Shown here: positions 34,986 through 45,044 of the stretch, piece by piece
Numbering within the stretch: the stretch's first letter is position 1
Layout: the number at the start of each line of letters is the position of its first letter
From: Gillisia mitskevichiae
Lineage (GTDB): Bacteria > Bacteroidota > Bacteroidia > Flavobacteriales > Flavobacteriaceae
Length of the DNA: 64,000 nt
Reading direction: 5' to 3'
NCBI RefSeq assembly: GCF_003634585.1
Contig: NZ_RBLG01000001.1
Location: forward strand, 992,001-1,056,000
The notes under the pieces: generated by a model
Seen by the model: the letters and a program-made list of their open reading frames with translations, nothing else
Databases searched by the model: none
Told to the model about the DNA's origin: nothing
Program-made: the position numbers and the translations under genes

Positions 34986-36225
34986 TCTAGAAAGATGGCA
35001 AGAGATATTTGAAACGATAAGCAAAAATAAATTGCGTACGTTTCTTACCGGGCTTTCTGTAGCATCGGGAATCTTTATATTGGTAATTCTATTAGGAATT
35101 GGCCAGGGAATGCAGAATGGAATCTCAAATGAATTTGAACGTGATGCTTCTAACATGTTATTTGTTTGGACCAATGTTACTTCCAAAGAGTATAAGGGTT
35201 TAAATCCAGGGAGACAGATCACTTTAAAAAATGATGATTATAATCACACCGTTAATAAATACGAAGATCAATTAGAGTATAAATCTTCTGTTTTTAGAAT
35301 CTGGAGCGGACTTGTGAATTATAAGAAGGAGTCTGGAAATTATAGAGTAGAAGGGGTTTGGCCAGATTTTCAATTCTTGGAGAATGCTAGCATGACTCAG
35401 GGACGTTTTCTTAATTATAAAGATAATGATAATGTAGAAAAAGTGGTTGTTCTTGGAAATAAGGTTAAGAACGATTTGTTTAAGAATGGAGAAGATGTAA
35501 TTGGGGAATATGTACAGATTTCCAATATTAATTTTAAGGTTATTGGGGTGTTCTCCGATCCAGGAGGAGAACGAGAAGAATCACGAGTATTTATTCCCAT
35601 CTCTACCGCACAAAAAGTGTTTAATGGGGGAAATAATATAAGAAACCTAGCATTTACCCTTCCACAAAGAGAAAATTTTGAACAAGCATTAGCAGAGTCA
35701 GAACAATTTTCTGAGGAATTAGTTACTTATTTACAAGAAAAACATTCTGTTGCACCAGATGACACAAGGGCAATCACTGTAAACAACAGCTTAGAGAATA
35801 TGAAAAGATTCTATGATCTTAATAAGATGATCAAGATATTTTTCTGGGGAGTTGGTATATGTACAATTATAGCAGGAATTGTGGGGGTTAGTAATATTAT
35901 GCTCATCATTGTTAAAGAACGTACTAAAGAGATTGGAATTAGAAAAGCTCTAGGTGCTCAACCACTAAGTATAATTGGGATGATCCTTCATGAATCTATT
36001 TTTGTTACCACTATTTCAGGTTTTATTGGACTCATTACCAGTTTAGCTCTATTGGAATTTGTAGGACCCCTAATAGAGACAGAATATATTGCCAATCCAT
36101 CTGTGAACTTTAATGTAGCCTTAACTACTGTATTTATTTTGGTTCTGGCTGGAGCTATTGCAGGATTTTTTCCAGCTTGGCGGGCTGCCAGAATAAAACC
36201 TATAATCGCTTTAAGAGACGAATAA
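34978..36225 (+). CDS. MacB-type ABC permease (first of two)
   Basis: A 415-residue permease with the MacB architecture: a first helix at about 20-42, a large periplasmic domain (MacB_PCD, to about 285), then three helices with the FtsX signature, IVGVSNIMLIIVKERTKEIG then RKALGA. It ends one base before the second permease. The two permeases are related but clearly different, so a heterodimer is likely. Confidence 0.92.
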   Translation: MFDLERWQEIFETISKNKLRTFLTGLSVASGIFILVILLGIGQGMQNGISNEFERDASNMLFVWTNVTSKEYKGLNPGRQITLKNDDYNHTVNKYEDQLEYKSSVFRIWSGLVNYKKESGNYRVEGVWPDFQFLENASMTQGRFLNYKDNDNVEKVVVLGNKVKNDLFKNGEDVIGEYVQISNINFKVIGVFSDPGGEREESRVFIPISTAQKVFNGGNNIRNLAFTLPQRENFEQALAESEQFSEELVTYLQEKHSVAPDDTRAITVNNSLENMKRFYDLNKMIKIFFWGVGICTIIAGIVGVSNIMLIIVKERTKEIGIRKALGAQPLSIIGMILHESIFVTTISGFIGLITSLALLEFVGPLIETEYIANPSVNFNVALTTVFILVLAGAIAGFFPAWRAARIKPIIALRDE

Positions 36226-36226
36226 T

Positions 36227-37489
36227 ATGTTTAGTAGAGATAAATGGAGCGAAATATTAGAAGCCTTAACCTCAAATTGGTTTAGGACTATCCTTACCGC
36301 CTTTGGTGTGCTTTGGGGAATATTTATATTAGTTATACTCTTAGCCGCAGGAAAGGGATTGGAGAATGGTGTAAAACAAGGTTTTGGAGGTATTGCAACC
36401 AACTCGATGTTTATGTGGGCACAAACCCCATCTAAGCCATATAAGGGTTTGCCAAAAGGGAGGCGTTATAACTTTAAGATAAGTGATGTTGCTGCCATTA
36501 AGCAAAATGTACCAAATTTAAAATATGTGTCACCCAGAAATCAGTTAGGTGGGTTTGGGGGAGCAAACAATGTAGTGCGCGGACTTAAAAGCGGAGCTTT
36601 TAATGTCTATGGGGATTATCCGGAAGTTATTAAGCAAGAACCCATGGATATAACATCGGGAAGATTTGTCAATTATTCCGATATAGAACAAAATAGAAAA
36701 GTAGCAATTCTTGGTGCTGGAGTGATCAATGATATGTATGATCCCGGGGAGGAAGTTATTGGCTCTTATATAAAGGTTAATGGAGTGAACTTTATGGTAA
36801 TAGGCACCTATAGAAAAAAGGGAAATAACGGAAACCCAGAAGAGAATCAAAAACAGATCTATGTGCCATTTACTGCTTTTTCTCAAGCTTTTAATATGGG
36901 AGAAACCGTTGGCTGGATGTCTATAACTGCTGAAGATGGTTCTTCAATAACCGATTTAAAAACCCAGATCTTCGATGTTATAAAATCTAGGCATAGCATT
37001 CATCCAGAAGATGATAGAGCTATTGGTAATTTTGATCTTTTTCAGGAATTCAGCAAGATCAACGGCTTATTCATTGCCTTAAAAGCGGTGGCCTATTTTG
37101 TAGGGATCTTGGTCTTATTATCTGGAATTATTGGAATATCCAATATCATGCTAATAGTTGTAAAAGAACGCACCAACGAGATAGGAGTTCGTAGAGCCTT
37201 AGGTGCTACGCCATGGGACATTAGAGGTCAAATTTTAATGGAATCTATCTTTCTAACCATCATTTCTGGAATGTGTGGAATAGCTTTAGCAACCGGAATA
37301 ATTGCTCTGGTGAATATGCAGTTAGATGGGGTGGATACTTCAGAAATGATGTTTGCCAATCCAAGTGTAGATCTTGGGGTAGTATTTATTGCACTTAGTA
37401 TTTTAATAATATCTGGACTTTTGGCAGGATTAATTCCAGCGCAAAATGCTATTAAGATCCAGCCCGTTGACGCATTAAGAACAGAATAA
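36227..37489 (+). CDS. MacB-type ABC permease (second of two)
   Basis: A 420-residue paralogue of the preceding permease with the same topology: helix 1 at ~19-43, a periplasmic domain, then three helices with IIGISNIMLIVVKERTNEIG and RRALGA. It probably pairs with the first permease and the shared ATPase. In MacB systems the permease works by mechanotransmission to drive TolC-dependent export and does not form a substrate channel through the inner membrane. Confidence 0.92.
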   Translation: MFSRDKWSEILEALTSNWFRTILTAFGVLWGIFILVILLAAGKGLENGVKQGFGGIATNSMFMWAQTPSKPYKGLPKGRRYNFKISDVAAIKQNVPNLKYVSPRNQLGGFGGANNVVRGLKSGAFNVYGDYPEVIKQEPMDITSGRFVNYSDIEQNRKVAILGAGVINDMYDPGEEVIGSYIKVNGVNFMVIGTYRKKGNNGNPEENQKQIYVPFTAFSQAFNMGETVGWMSITAEDGSSITDLKTQIFDVIKSRHSIHPEDDRAIGNFDLFQEFSKINGLFIALKAVAYFVGILVLLSGIIGISNIMLIVVKERTNEIGVRRALGATPWDIRGQILMESIFLTIISGMCGIALATGIIALVNMQLDGVDTSEMMFANPSVDLGVVFIALSILIISGLLAGLIPAQNAIKIQPVDALRTE

Positions 37490-37516
37490 CAATAAATTGA
37501 TTAATACCATTTTAAA

Positions 37517-38635
37517 ATGAAGAAAGTAGTTACAGTAATAATTCTAATAGTTATCGCCATTTCATTCGTTGGTGCTTTGTATTATTTATTTCAAAAAAAT
37601 CAGGAGGATCCTGTGGTTTATCAAACCGAGACTCCGAGCAAGCAAGATATTGTAAAGAAAACTGTAGCTACAGGAAGCATCGTTCCTAAGGAAGAGGTGC
37701 TAATAAAACCAAATATCTCTGGAATTATAGACGAGATCTATATTGAAGCTGGAGATGCTATAAAATCTGGTGATCTTATTGCTAAAATAAGGGTGATCCC
37801 GAATGTGTCTTCTTTACAAAGTGGAAAAGATGGAGTTGCTACGGCTAAGATCAATTTAGATACTGAGAAAAAACTATACGACCGTCAAAAATCTCTTTTT
37901 GATAAAGGGGTGATCTCTGTAAACGATTGGGACAACGCACAAGTTGCTTACCAAAGATCGCTTCAGAATTATAGATCTGCACAACAGAATTATGAAATTA
38001 TAAAGACTGGAACCACCAGTGGGCTAGGAAGCTCGGCAAATACGCTTATTAGATCTACTATAAATGGAATGGTATTAGACGTGCCGGTAAAAGAAGGGAA
38101 TCAGGTTATAGAAAGTAATAATTTTAATGACGGAACCACCTTAGCCACCTTGGCAGATGTGAATAATATGATTTTCGAAGGAAAAGTAGATGAAAGTGAA
38201 GTTGGTAAGATCAAGGAAAATCTTCAATTAGAAATTACTATAGGGGCAATAGAGAACAAAAAGTTCGACGCGGTTTTAGATTATATCGCCCCAAAAGGAA
38301 TCAGTGAGAATGGAGCCATTCAGTTCAATATCAAAGGAACCCTTAATAAAGCTGATACCACATTTATTCGGGCTGGTTTAAGTGCAAACGCCTCTATTAT
38401 TCTTGCTAAAGTAGTAGATGCTTTGGCTATAAAAGAAGCTCTTGTACAGTTTGATCCTAAAACACAAAAACCGTTTGTGGAAGTAATGACCGGCGATCAA
38501 GAATTCACAAGGAAAGAGATCGAACTTGGAGTTAGTGATGGAATATATGTTGAGGTTTTAAAAGGAATTTCAGAGAACGATAAGATCAAGGTTTGGAACC
38601 AGATTAAACCCGCTCAAGCCATGAATAACAACTAG
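37517..38635 (+). CDS. Periplasmic adaptor (MacA/HlyD-like), first
   Basis: A 372-residue membrane-fusion protein. The N-terminal anchor is at about 4-24, then a biotinyl-lipoyl half-motif (KPNISGIIDEIYIEAGDAIK), an alpha-hairpin (about 110-165), a second lipoyl half (TINGMVLDVPVKEGNQVIE) and beta-barrel and membrane-proximal parts. It should bridge the MacB-type permeases and TolC. It differs from the second adaptor at 40030. Confidence 0.9.
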   Translation: MKKVVTVIILIVIAISFVGALYYLFQKNQEDPVVYQTETPSKQDIVKKTVATGSIVPKEEVLIKPNISGIIDEIYIEAGDAIKSGDLIAKIRVIPNVSSLQSGKDGVATAKINLDTEKKLYDRQKSLFDKGVISVNDWDNAQVAYQRSLQNYRSAQQNYEIIKTGTTSGLGSSANTLIRSTINGMVLDVPVKEGNQVIESNNFNDGTTLATLADVNNMIFEGKVDESEVGKIKENLQLEITIGAIENKKFDAVLDYIAPKGISENGAIQFNIKGTLNKADTTFIRAGLSANASIILAKVVDALAIKEALVQFDPKTQKPFVEVMTGDQEFTRKEIELGVSDGIYVEVLKGISENDKIKVWNQIKPAQAMNNN

Positions 38636-38694
38636 TTTCATTTTTTGTGTAACAACTTCCTAATATCATAGACCAATCCTTCACAATCTTAATT

Positions 38695-40026
38695 ATGAAA
38701 AAATCAATTTTACTTGCTTGCTTATTTTTAATTTCCGCAGTGGTGACTGCGCAAACTAAAAAGTGGACTTTGCAAGAATGCGTAGTATATGCTTTAGAAA
38801 ACAATATCTCTATCAAACAATCGGCTTTAGATATAGAAGCTGCCGATATAGAACGTTCAGATGCCATCGGGAACTTTATTCCATCTTTAAATGCACAGGT
38901 TTCTGCTTCCAGTAATGGTGGTTTAAGTATTAACCCAACTAATAACAGATTTGAAAATACTAGGTTCACTTCCCTTTCTGGAGGAGCTTCTACATCTTTA
39001 ACACTTTTTGATGGACTAAGAAACTTAAGACAATTAGAGCGTGCTAAGCTTTCAAAACTTTCTAGTCAATACTCCTTGGAACAAATGAAGGACGATATTG
39101 CTCTTTTTGTAGCTAATTCGTACCTACAAGTTCTTTTCAACAAACAAAATTTAGAGGTTTTAAAATCTCAAAGCACTATTACTCGGGACCAACTAAAAAG
39201 AACTCAGGATCTAGTAGATGCTGGAGTGCTACCAAAGGGAGATCTTCTGGAAATTCAAGCAACCGCTGCTAATGAACAACAGCGAATTATAGTTGCAGAA
39301 AACAACATTCAAATATCACTAATTAGTCTTGCTCAATTATTATTGATTAAAGATTACCAGAATTTTGACATTGTAGAAGCAGATTATGAGATCGTTGGAA
39401 ATGAAATCTTAGCGAATTCTCCTTACGAGCTTATTGAAAAAGCGAAAGAGGAGCGTTATGAAATTAAAATTGCTGAAGAACAAAAATTGATCGCAGAGAA
39501 AGATGTTCAAATTGCCAAAGGTGCTTATTTACCAACCCTTTCTGCTTTCTATAATTACAATACTCGTTATGCAGATAATGATAGCTTCAACAGAGATTTC
39601 ACACAACAATTATATGAAAACGATGGAACTTCTTATGGGCTTCAACTAAGCATTCCAATTTTAAATGGTTTTGCTACAAGAAATCAGGTGAAGCGAAATA
39701 TGATTAATGTAGAAAGAGCAGAGTATCGTTTGGAACAAGCCGAATTAGACTTGGAAGCAAATGTATACCAAGCCTATGTAGATGCTCAAGGAGCCTTGAA
39801 GGCTTATGAAGCAGCACAATCTGCACTAGAGGCACAAGATCAAGCTTATTTGTATGCTACAGAACGTTTTGATGTTGGACTAACCAATGCATTCGATTTT
39901 AGTCAGTCTAAAGTAAGACTGGAAAATGCACAAACAGAATTATTGCGAACTAAGTACGATTATATATTCAAATTAAAGGTGATCGAGTTATATTTTGGAA
40001 TCCCGGTAACCGATCTTAAATTTTAA
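38695..40026 (+). CDS. TolC-family outer-membrane efflux protein
   Basis: A 443-residue TolC-like protein with a signal peptide (MKKSILLACLFLISAVVTAQ). It has the usual two outer-membrane-efflux repeats, each a long coiled-coil helix pair with membrane beta strands, seen at about 24-220 and 235-440. It provides the exit duct for the adaptor-permease complex. Only 3 bases separate it from the second adaptor. Confidence 0.92.
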   Translation: MKKSILLACLFLISAVVTAQTKKWTLQECVVYALENNISIKQSALDIEAADIERSDAIGNFIPSLNAQVSASSNGGLSINPTNNRFENTRFTSLSGGASTSLTLFDGLRNLRQLERAKLSKLSSQYSLEQMKDDIALFVANSYLQVLFNKQNLEVLKSQSTITRDQLKRTQDLVDAGVLPKGDLLEIQATAANEQQRIIVAENNIQISLISLAQLLLIKDYQNFDIVEADYEIVGNEILANSPYELIEKAKEERYEIKIAEEQKLIAEKDVQIAKGAYLPTLSAFYNYNTRYADNDSFNRDFTQQLYENDGTSYGLQLSIPILNGFATRNQVKRNMINVERAEYRLEQAELDLEANVYQAYVDAQGALKAYEAAQSALEAQDQAYLYATERFDVGLTNAFDFSQSKVRLENAQTELLRTKYDYIFKLKVIELYFGIPVTDLKF

Positions 40027-40029
40027 ATC

Positions 40030-41307
40030 ATGAAGAAAAAAACACTTATTATTATTGGTGTAATTGCAGTTTTATTAATAGTTGTTCTTGTAGTAGGGAA
40101 AAAAGCCGGTTGGTTTGGTGCTTCAGGAAACTTTAAAGAAGTGGAGATCACAAAGATCGAACCTTTGGAAATTATTGAAACTGTTTCTGCTACGGGTAAA
40201 ATTCAGCCAGAGATTGAAGTAAAACTTTCTTCTGAAGTATCTGGAGAAATTATTGATCTTCCAATTGTGGAAGGACAAATGGTAGAAAAAGGGGATCTTT
40301 TAGTTCGTGTTAATCCAGATATTTATCAGTCTAATTTGCAGCGATCTAGAGCAGGACTTCAGAATGTAAGAGCAAATTACGCACAATCTGAAGCAAGTTT
40401 AAAAGAAGCTAAATCTAATTTTGATAGAAATAAGACCTTATTTGATAAAGGGATAATTTCTAAGGCTGAATGGGACCAGATAGTTGCTGCTTACGAACGT
40501 TCTGAAGCTTCCAAAAATGCAAGTTATTATAGCATGCAGAGTGCTGCAGCAACAGTTACCGAAGCTACAGATAACTTAGCTAGAACAAGTATCTATGCAC
40601 CAATGCGTGGAACTATCTCTAAGTTGGATGTGGAGCTTGGGGAACGAGTTGTTGGAACTCAACAAATGGCAGGAACCGAAATTATGCGAGTTGCTAACCT
40701 TTCTAAAATGGAAGTGGAAGTAGATGTAAATGAGAACGATATTGTTAAAGTATCTGTTGGAGATAGTACTAAAGTAGAAGTAGATGCTTACTTAAAAAGA
40801 GAATTTAAGGGAGTGGTTACGGAGATCTCTAATTCTGCAATTCAAGGTTTAACTGCAGATCAGGTAACAAATTTCAAAGTAAAGGTTAGAATATTAGACT
40901 CTTCCTATAAAGATCTTTTAGAAGGAAAATCAGAAAATTATTCTCCTTTTAGACCAGGAATGACGGCTACTGTAGATATTATTACCCGTAGAAAAAGCAA
41001 TGTAATTGGAGTGCCAATTAGCGCTATTGTTATCAAAAATGATACTACTACCACAAAATCTTCAGCTAAGAGTGAAGAGAGTAAAGAAAATTTAGATCAA
41101 AAATTTGAAACTGTCTTTGTAAAAGACGGAGATAAGGCTAAATTGCGCGTTGTTAAGACGGGGATCCAGGACGATAGAAATATCGAAATTCTTTCAGGTT
41201 TAAAACCAGGAGAGATCGTGATCACAGGACCTTATAATACGGTTACAAAATCTTTAAAATCTGGAGATGAGGTAACTTTACTAAAAGAGGAAAAACCTTC
41301 AGAATAA
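40030..41307 (+). CDS. Periplasmic adaptor (MacA/HlyD-like), second
   Basis: A 425-residue membrane-fusion protein with an anchor at about 6-25, a lipoyl half-motif (SSEVSGEIIDLPIVEGQMVE), a helical hairpin (~95-180), a second lipoyl half and a beta-barrel domain. A Ser/Lys-rich insert (about 337-358) interrupts the membrane-proximal domain. It is longer than the first adaptor. Two adaptors plus two permeases suggest a hetero-assembled export pump, or two alternative pumps sharing one TolC. Confidence 0.9.
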   Translation: MKKKTLIIIGVIAVLLIVVLVVGKKAGWFGASGNFKEVEITKIEPLEIIETVSATGKIQPEIEVKLSSEVSGEIIDLPIVEGQMVEKGDLLVRVNPDIYQSNLQRSRAGLQNVRANYAQSEASLKEAKSNFDRNKTLFDKGIISKAEWDQIVAAYERSEASKNASYYSMQSAAATVTEATDNLARTSIYAPMRGTISKLDVELGERVVGTQQMAGTEIMRVANLSKMEVEVDVNENDIVKVSVGDSTKVEVDAYLKREFKGVVTEISNSAIQGLTADQVTNFKVKVRILDSSYKDLLEGKSENYSPFRPGMTATVDIITRRKSNVIGVPISAIVIKNDTTTTKSSAKSEESKENLDQKFETVFVKDGDKAKLRVVKTGIQDDRNIEILSGLKPGEIVITGPYNTVTKSLKSGDEVTLLKEEKPSE

Positions 41308-41317
41308 ATAAATACTA

Positions 41318-41974
41318 TTGTCTACAATACTTTGCATAGAAACCGCTTCCACCAATTGCTCTGTTGCAATTGGTGTGAACGGTAAATTACTTGCACTAAA
41401 AGAAGATTATGATTCCAGCTATTCTCATGCAGAAAGGCTACATAATTTTATAAAAGAGATCCTAGAAGAAAACGATCTAAAACTCTCCAACTTAGATGCG
41501 ATTGCAGTTAGTAAAGGTCCGGGTTCTTATACAGGTTTAAGGATAGGTGTTTCTGCTGCTAAAGGTTTATGTTTCTCATTAGATCTCCCATTAATTTCTG
41601 TGCCAACTCTAAGCTCTTTAGCATATCAGGTTGAAAATGAGGGTACCATTATTCCTATGATGGATGCGCGGCGTATGGAAGTTTATACCGCTGTATTCAA
41701 CAAAGAAAAGGAACAGATAGGAGAGACGTCTGCGAAAATATTGGATGCAGGATCTTACAAGGAATATCTAGATGAACAGGTAGTTTACTTTATTGGGAGT
41801 GGCGTAGAGAAATTTCAGAAAATATGTGAGCATCCAAATGCTCGATATATAGAAAATGTATTGCCGTCTGCAGTTCAAATGGTTGCTTTGGCAACTATTA
41901 AATACAAAAAAAGCGACTTTGAGGATGTCGCTTATTTTGAACCTTATTATTTAAAAGATTTTATGGCAGGCTAG
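41318..41974 (+). CDS. tsaB: tRNA threonylcarbamoyladenosine biosynthesis protein TsaB
   Basis: A 218-residue TsaB, the dimerising partner of TsaD in t6A37 tRNA modification. It is an ASKHA-fold protein with the start LCIETASTNCSVAIG and the PGSYTGLRIGVSAAKGL block (about 68-84). An in-frame TAA at 41309 and no ATG before the conserved start leave TTG at 41318 as start. It follows the export cassette by 10 bases and is convergent with the MscS gene. Confidence 0.93.
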   Translation: MSTILCIETASTNCSVAIGVNGKLLALKEDYDSSYSHAERLHNFIKEILEENDLKLSNLDAIAVSKGPGSYTGLRIGVSAAKGLCFSLDLPLISVPTLSSLAYQVENEGTIIPMMDARRMEVYTAVFNKEKEQIGETSAKILDAGSYKEYLDEQVVYFIGSGVEKFQKICEHPNARYIENVLPSAVQMVALATIKYKKSDFEDVAYFEPYYLKDFMAG

Positions 41975-41976
41975 AA

Positions 41977-42834
41977 TTAACTAATCCCTTCCTCTTTACC
42001 TGATTTATCTGAATGATTATAAAAATGCACATCTCTTTGTGGAAATGGAATTCCTACTCCAGCTGCTTCTAATCGTGTTTTTGCTTCTTCAATTGTGTAC
42101 CAATGGCAATCCCAGAAATCCTCATTATACGCCCAGAAACGTAAGGATAGATTTACTGCGCTATCTGCAAGTTCTGTAACTACAACCTGTGGCGCAGGAT
42201 CTTTAAAGATCTTTTCCTGCTCGGTCATAAGATTAACAAGGATATCTTTAGCTTCTTTTATATTACTGTCGTAGGAAATACCAATTGTAATGGCATCCTT
42301 TCTCTTACCTTCTACAGTGTAATTTATAATATTATCGTTGGTAAGCTGCCCGTTTGGGATCACTGCTAATTGATTTCCGAAAGTGGTTAATTTCGTATAG
42401 AATAACGAGGTTTCTTGTACGGTTCCAGATACGCCCTGAGCTTCAATAAAATCTCCTATTTTAAATGGTTTTAAAATAATAATAAGCACTCCGCCAGCAA
42501 AGTTAGATAAGGAACCTTGTAGAGCTAAACCAATAGCCAAACCAGCTGCTCCAATTATTGCTACCAAAGAAGTGGTCTCTACACCTAATTTGGTGATCAC
42601 TAAAATAAACAGAATGATCTTAAGAGTCCAATTTGTAAGAGTTGTAACAAATTTCTCTAGAGTTTCATCGTAATCTTTTTTATCAAAGAACTTTCGAATG
42701 TACTTCACGAAGATATTAATAAGCCATAATCCAAAGACCAACAAGAAGATGGCATAAAGTAGACTCGGAAGAAAGTCGATAAATTTATCCGAATATTCTG
42801 TTGCGTAAGTCTCCCAATTGTCTAAGTATTTCAT
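41977..42834 (-). CDS. Small-conductance mechanosensitive channel (MscS family)
   Basis: A 285-residue MscS-like channel. Two outer helices (about 20-42 and 62-85) precede the pore helix TM3, rich in Gly/Ala (VAIIGAAGLAIGLALQGSLSN, about 92-112). The beta domain follows with FKIGDFIEAQGVSGTVQE, then the alpha/beta cage. It protects cells against hypo-osmotic shock. It is close to the standard E. coli MscS length. Confidence 0.93.
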   Translation of the reverse strand: MKYLDNWETYATEYSDKFIDFLPSLLYAIFLLVFGLWLINIFVKYIRKFFDKKDYDETLEKFVTTLTNWTLKIILFILVITKLGVETTSLVAIIGAAGLAIGLALQGSLSNFAGGVLIIILKPFKIGDFIEAQGVSGTVQETSLFYTKLTTFGNQLAVIPNGQLTNDNIINYTVEGKRKDAITIGISYDSNIKEAKDILVNLMTEQEKIFKDPAPQVVVTELADSAVNLSLRFWAYNEDFWDCHWYTIEEAKTRLEAAGVGIPFPQRDVHFYNHSDKSGKEEGIS

Positions 42835-42908
42835 ATGATTTAATTTTTTACAAAAAAAAAGCTTTTAATACGGAATTGATAATTTCTGCTGTTTAAGTAT
42901 TGTTAAAT

Positions 42909-44942
42909 CTATTTAATTAACTCTAATACTGAAATTATTGTTTTTACTGGTAACTGGCAGGCACCATTTGAGCAAACATAGATAAGATCTTCACCTTCTG
43001 TAAATCTTTGCTCTAAAAGCGGTAAGCATTCGTCTGCTGTTTCCGATCCCGCTATCAAAATATTTGGAAGATAATGTGAATTCAATTCTTTAAGTAGTTT
43101 CAGAGCATTTGGCCCCATAATAACTACTTCATAAAAATTGTGTTTAAAATTAAGTTCAAGGTTCAACCAATTGGAATAACCTTGGGGATAATCTTCAAGC
43201 TGTGGCTTTACGGCTCTTAACATTTCCTCTGAAATTTTGTAAAAATCTTCCTTCCCGAAATATTTGGAAAGTTTAAATAGATTATGTGCCATTACCGAAT
43301 TTGAGGCAGGGATCACATTATCTGATAGCTCATAATTTCGGGTAATAAGTGGCTCGTCTTTTTTTGAAGTAAAGTAAAATAAGCCAGTTTTTGGCTCGTG
43401 GAAATTCTGAATACTATACTCTGTGAGTTCTTTCGCAAAGCTGAGCCAGATAAGGTCTAAGGTAACCTCATATAATTTTATGCAAGCTTCAATTAAAAAA
43501 GCATAATCTTCTAAATAGCCATTAATTGAGCTTTCTCCGTTTTTATAAGACCGATTAAGATTTCCTTCAGCTTGGTATAGGTGCCTTTTGATGAAGGAAG
43601 CGTTTTTAAGCGCAATTGCTAAGTAATCTTTATTCTGGGTAATCTTATAAGCATCTACATAACCGGAGAGCATTAAAGCGTTCCAGGAGGTTAGTTGCTT
43701 GTCGTCTAATCTAGGTTTTTCTCGATTATTTCTTTTACTTAAAAGAGTCGTAGTCCAATTTTTCTTCATTTGGAAAAACTCAGCGGCATTTAATTTATTT
43801 TTTTCTAAAAAAGGAGCATTTTCCTCTGTTCGTATTAAGACATATTCATTATGTTCCCATTTCCCATAAGAATTCACATTGTAGTATTCTTTAAAAAGGG
43901 GGAACTCATTTTTTAATAAAGCTTTAAGTTCATCTATTTCCCATACATAAAAAGCTCCTTCTTTAAGTTTACCGTTTTTATTAATACTATCTGCATCTAA
44001 GGATGAATAAAAAGAACCCTCTTTAGTAGTGAGGTTGTTTTTTATGAATTCTAAAGTTTGTACCACAACTTCTCTGTACCAATTTATTTTAGTTAATGCA
44101 AAAGCTTTACTATACAAACTTAACATTTGGGCATTATCGTACAACATTTTTTCAAAGTGGGGGATATGCCATTTCTCGTCTACAGAATATCTTGAAAAAC
44201 CTCCTTCAATATGATCGTAAATGCCACCAAATGAAATTTTAGTTAAACTCTGTTTTACAAAATCTTCAATATTCTTTTTTTTATAAAGTTGAGAGTATTT
44301 CAGTAAAAATTCAAAATTAGAAGGGATTACAAATTTCGGGGTCTGTTTTGTGCCTCCATATTTCCAATCGAAGTTCTGTTCTAATTTCTCTAAAATAAGA
44401 TCTAGATCTAAAACACTCTCCAGAGTGGAAGGTTGGGGGATAAGTTGCATGTTATTTAATCCTGCTCCTAACTTCTCTGCGTATTCATATAATTTTTCAG
44501 GCTGTTCTTTGTAGAGTCTGGCAATCTGTAATAGGGAACTTTTCCAAGTTTCTTTTTTAAAATAGGTGCCACCCCAAACTGGCCGGCCATCAGGCAGAGC
44601 AACAATATTCATTGGCCACCCTCCGCTGCCAGTCATAAGCTGCACTGCACTCATATATACCATATCTATATCTGGGCGCTCTTCTCTATCTACTTTAATG
44701 CTATAATAATGAGAGTTCATGATCTCTGCAGCTTCTTCATCTTCAAAACTCTCATGTTCCATTACATGACACCAGTGGCACGCAGCATAACCAACACTTA
44801 TTATAATTAATTTATTGTCTTTTGCAGCCTTATCTAAAATCTCCTGTCCCCATGGACTCCAGTTTACTGGATTGTGAGCATGTTGTAAAAGGTATGGGCT
44901 ACTTTCTTTAATGAGTGAATTTGTATGCTTTTCTGATTTCAT
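42909..44942 (-). CDS. DUF255 thioredoxin-domain protein (YyaL/SPATA20-like)
   Basis: A 677-residue protein with an N-terminal thioredoxin-like DUF255 domain (about 1-165) bearing CHWC (Cys55-Cys58) in AACHWCHVMEHESF, then an (alpha/alpha)6-barrel-like region similar to glycan-processing folds. Family members are annotated as thioredoxin domain-containing, with function unknown. The frame extends 12 codons upstream to 44978, but the ATG at 44942 gives the family N-terminus (NSLIKESSPYLLQHAHNPVNW). Confidence 0.9.
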   Translation of the reverse strand: MKSEKHTNSLIKESSPYLLQHAHNPVNWSPWGQEILDKAAKDNKLIIISVGYAACHWCHVMEHESFEDEEAAEIMNSHYYSIKVDREERPDIDMVYMSAVQLMTGSGGWPMNIVALPDGRPVWGGTYFKKETWKSSLLQIARLYKEQPEKLYEYAEKLGAGLNNMQLIPQPSTLESVLDLDLILEKLEQNFDWKYGGTKQTPKFVIPSNFEFLLKYSQLYKKKNIEDFVKQSLTKISFGGIYDHIEGGFSRYSVDEKWHIPHFEKMLYDNAQMLSLYSKAFALTKINWYREVVVQTLEFIKNNLTTKEGSFYSSLDADSINKNGKLKEGAFYVWEIDELKALLKNEFPLFKEYYNVNSYGKWEHNEYVLIRTEENAPFLEKNKLNAAEFFQMKKNWTTTLLSKRNNREKPRLDDKQLTSWNALMLSGYVDAYKITQNKDYLAIALKNASFIKRHLYQAEGNLNRSYKNGESSINGYLEDYAFLIEACIKLYEVTLDLIWLSFAKELTEYSIQNFHEPKTGLFYFTSKKDEPLITRNYELSDNVIPASNSVMAHNLFKLSKYFGKEDFYKISEEMLRAVKPQLEDYPQGYSNWLNLELNFKHNFYEVVIMGPNALKLLKELNSHYLPNILIAGSETADECLPLLEQRFTEGEDLIYVCSNGACQLPVKTIISVLELIK

Positions 44943-44959
44943 AAATAGATATCTAAAAT

Positions 44960-45020
44960 AAAAAAAAGCTAATAACAAGAATTTGAGTCTGATAGACTTT
45001 GAAATAACTTGTTATTAGCT
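44960..45020 (-). terminator. Nested-hairpin terminator after dodecin
   Basis: A perfect 13-bp inverted repeat, AGCTAATAACAAG at 44967-44979 and its complement at 45008-45020, encloses an inner AGTCT/AGACT hairpin with a three-base loop. On the minus strand it is followed by a T run, so it terminates the dodecin transcript. Confidence 0.7.
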
Positions 45021-45044
45021 CTATATTTTTCTGAAGAAAATTTT

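Noticed and set aside
44029-44214. 61-codon plus-strand frame inside the DUF255 gene
   Set aside because: It is antisense to a conserved coding region and lacks any supporting signal.
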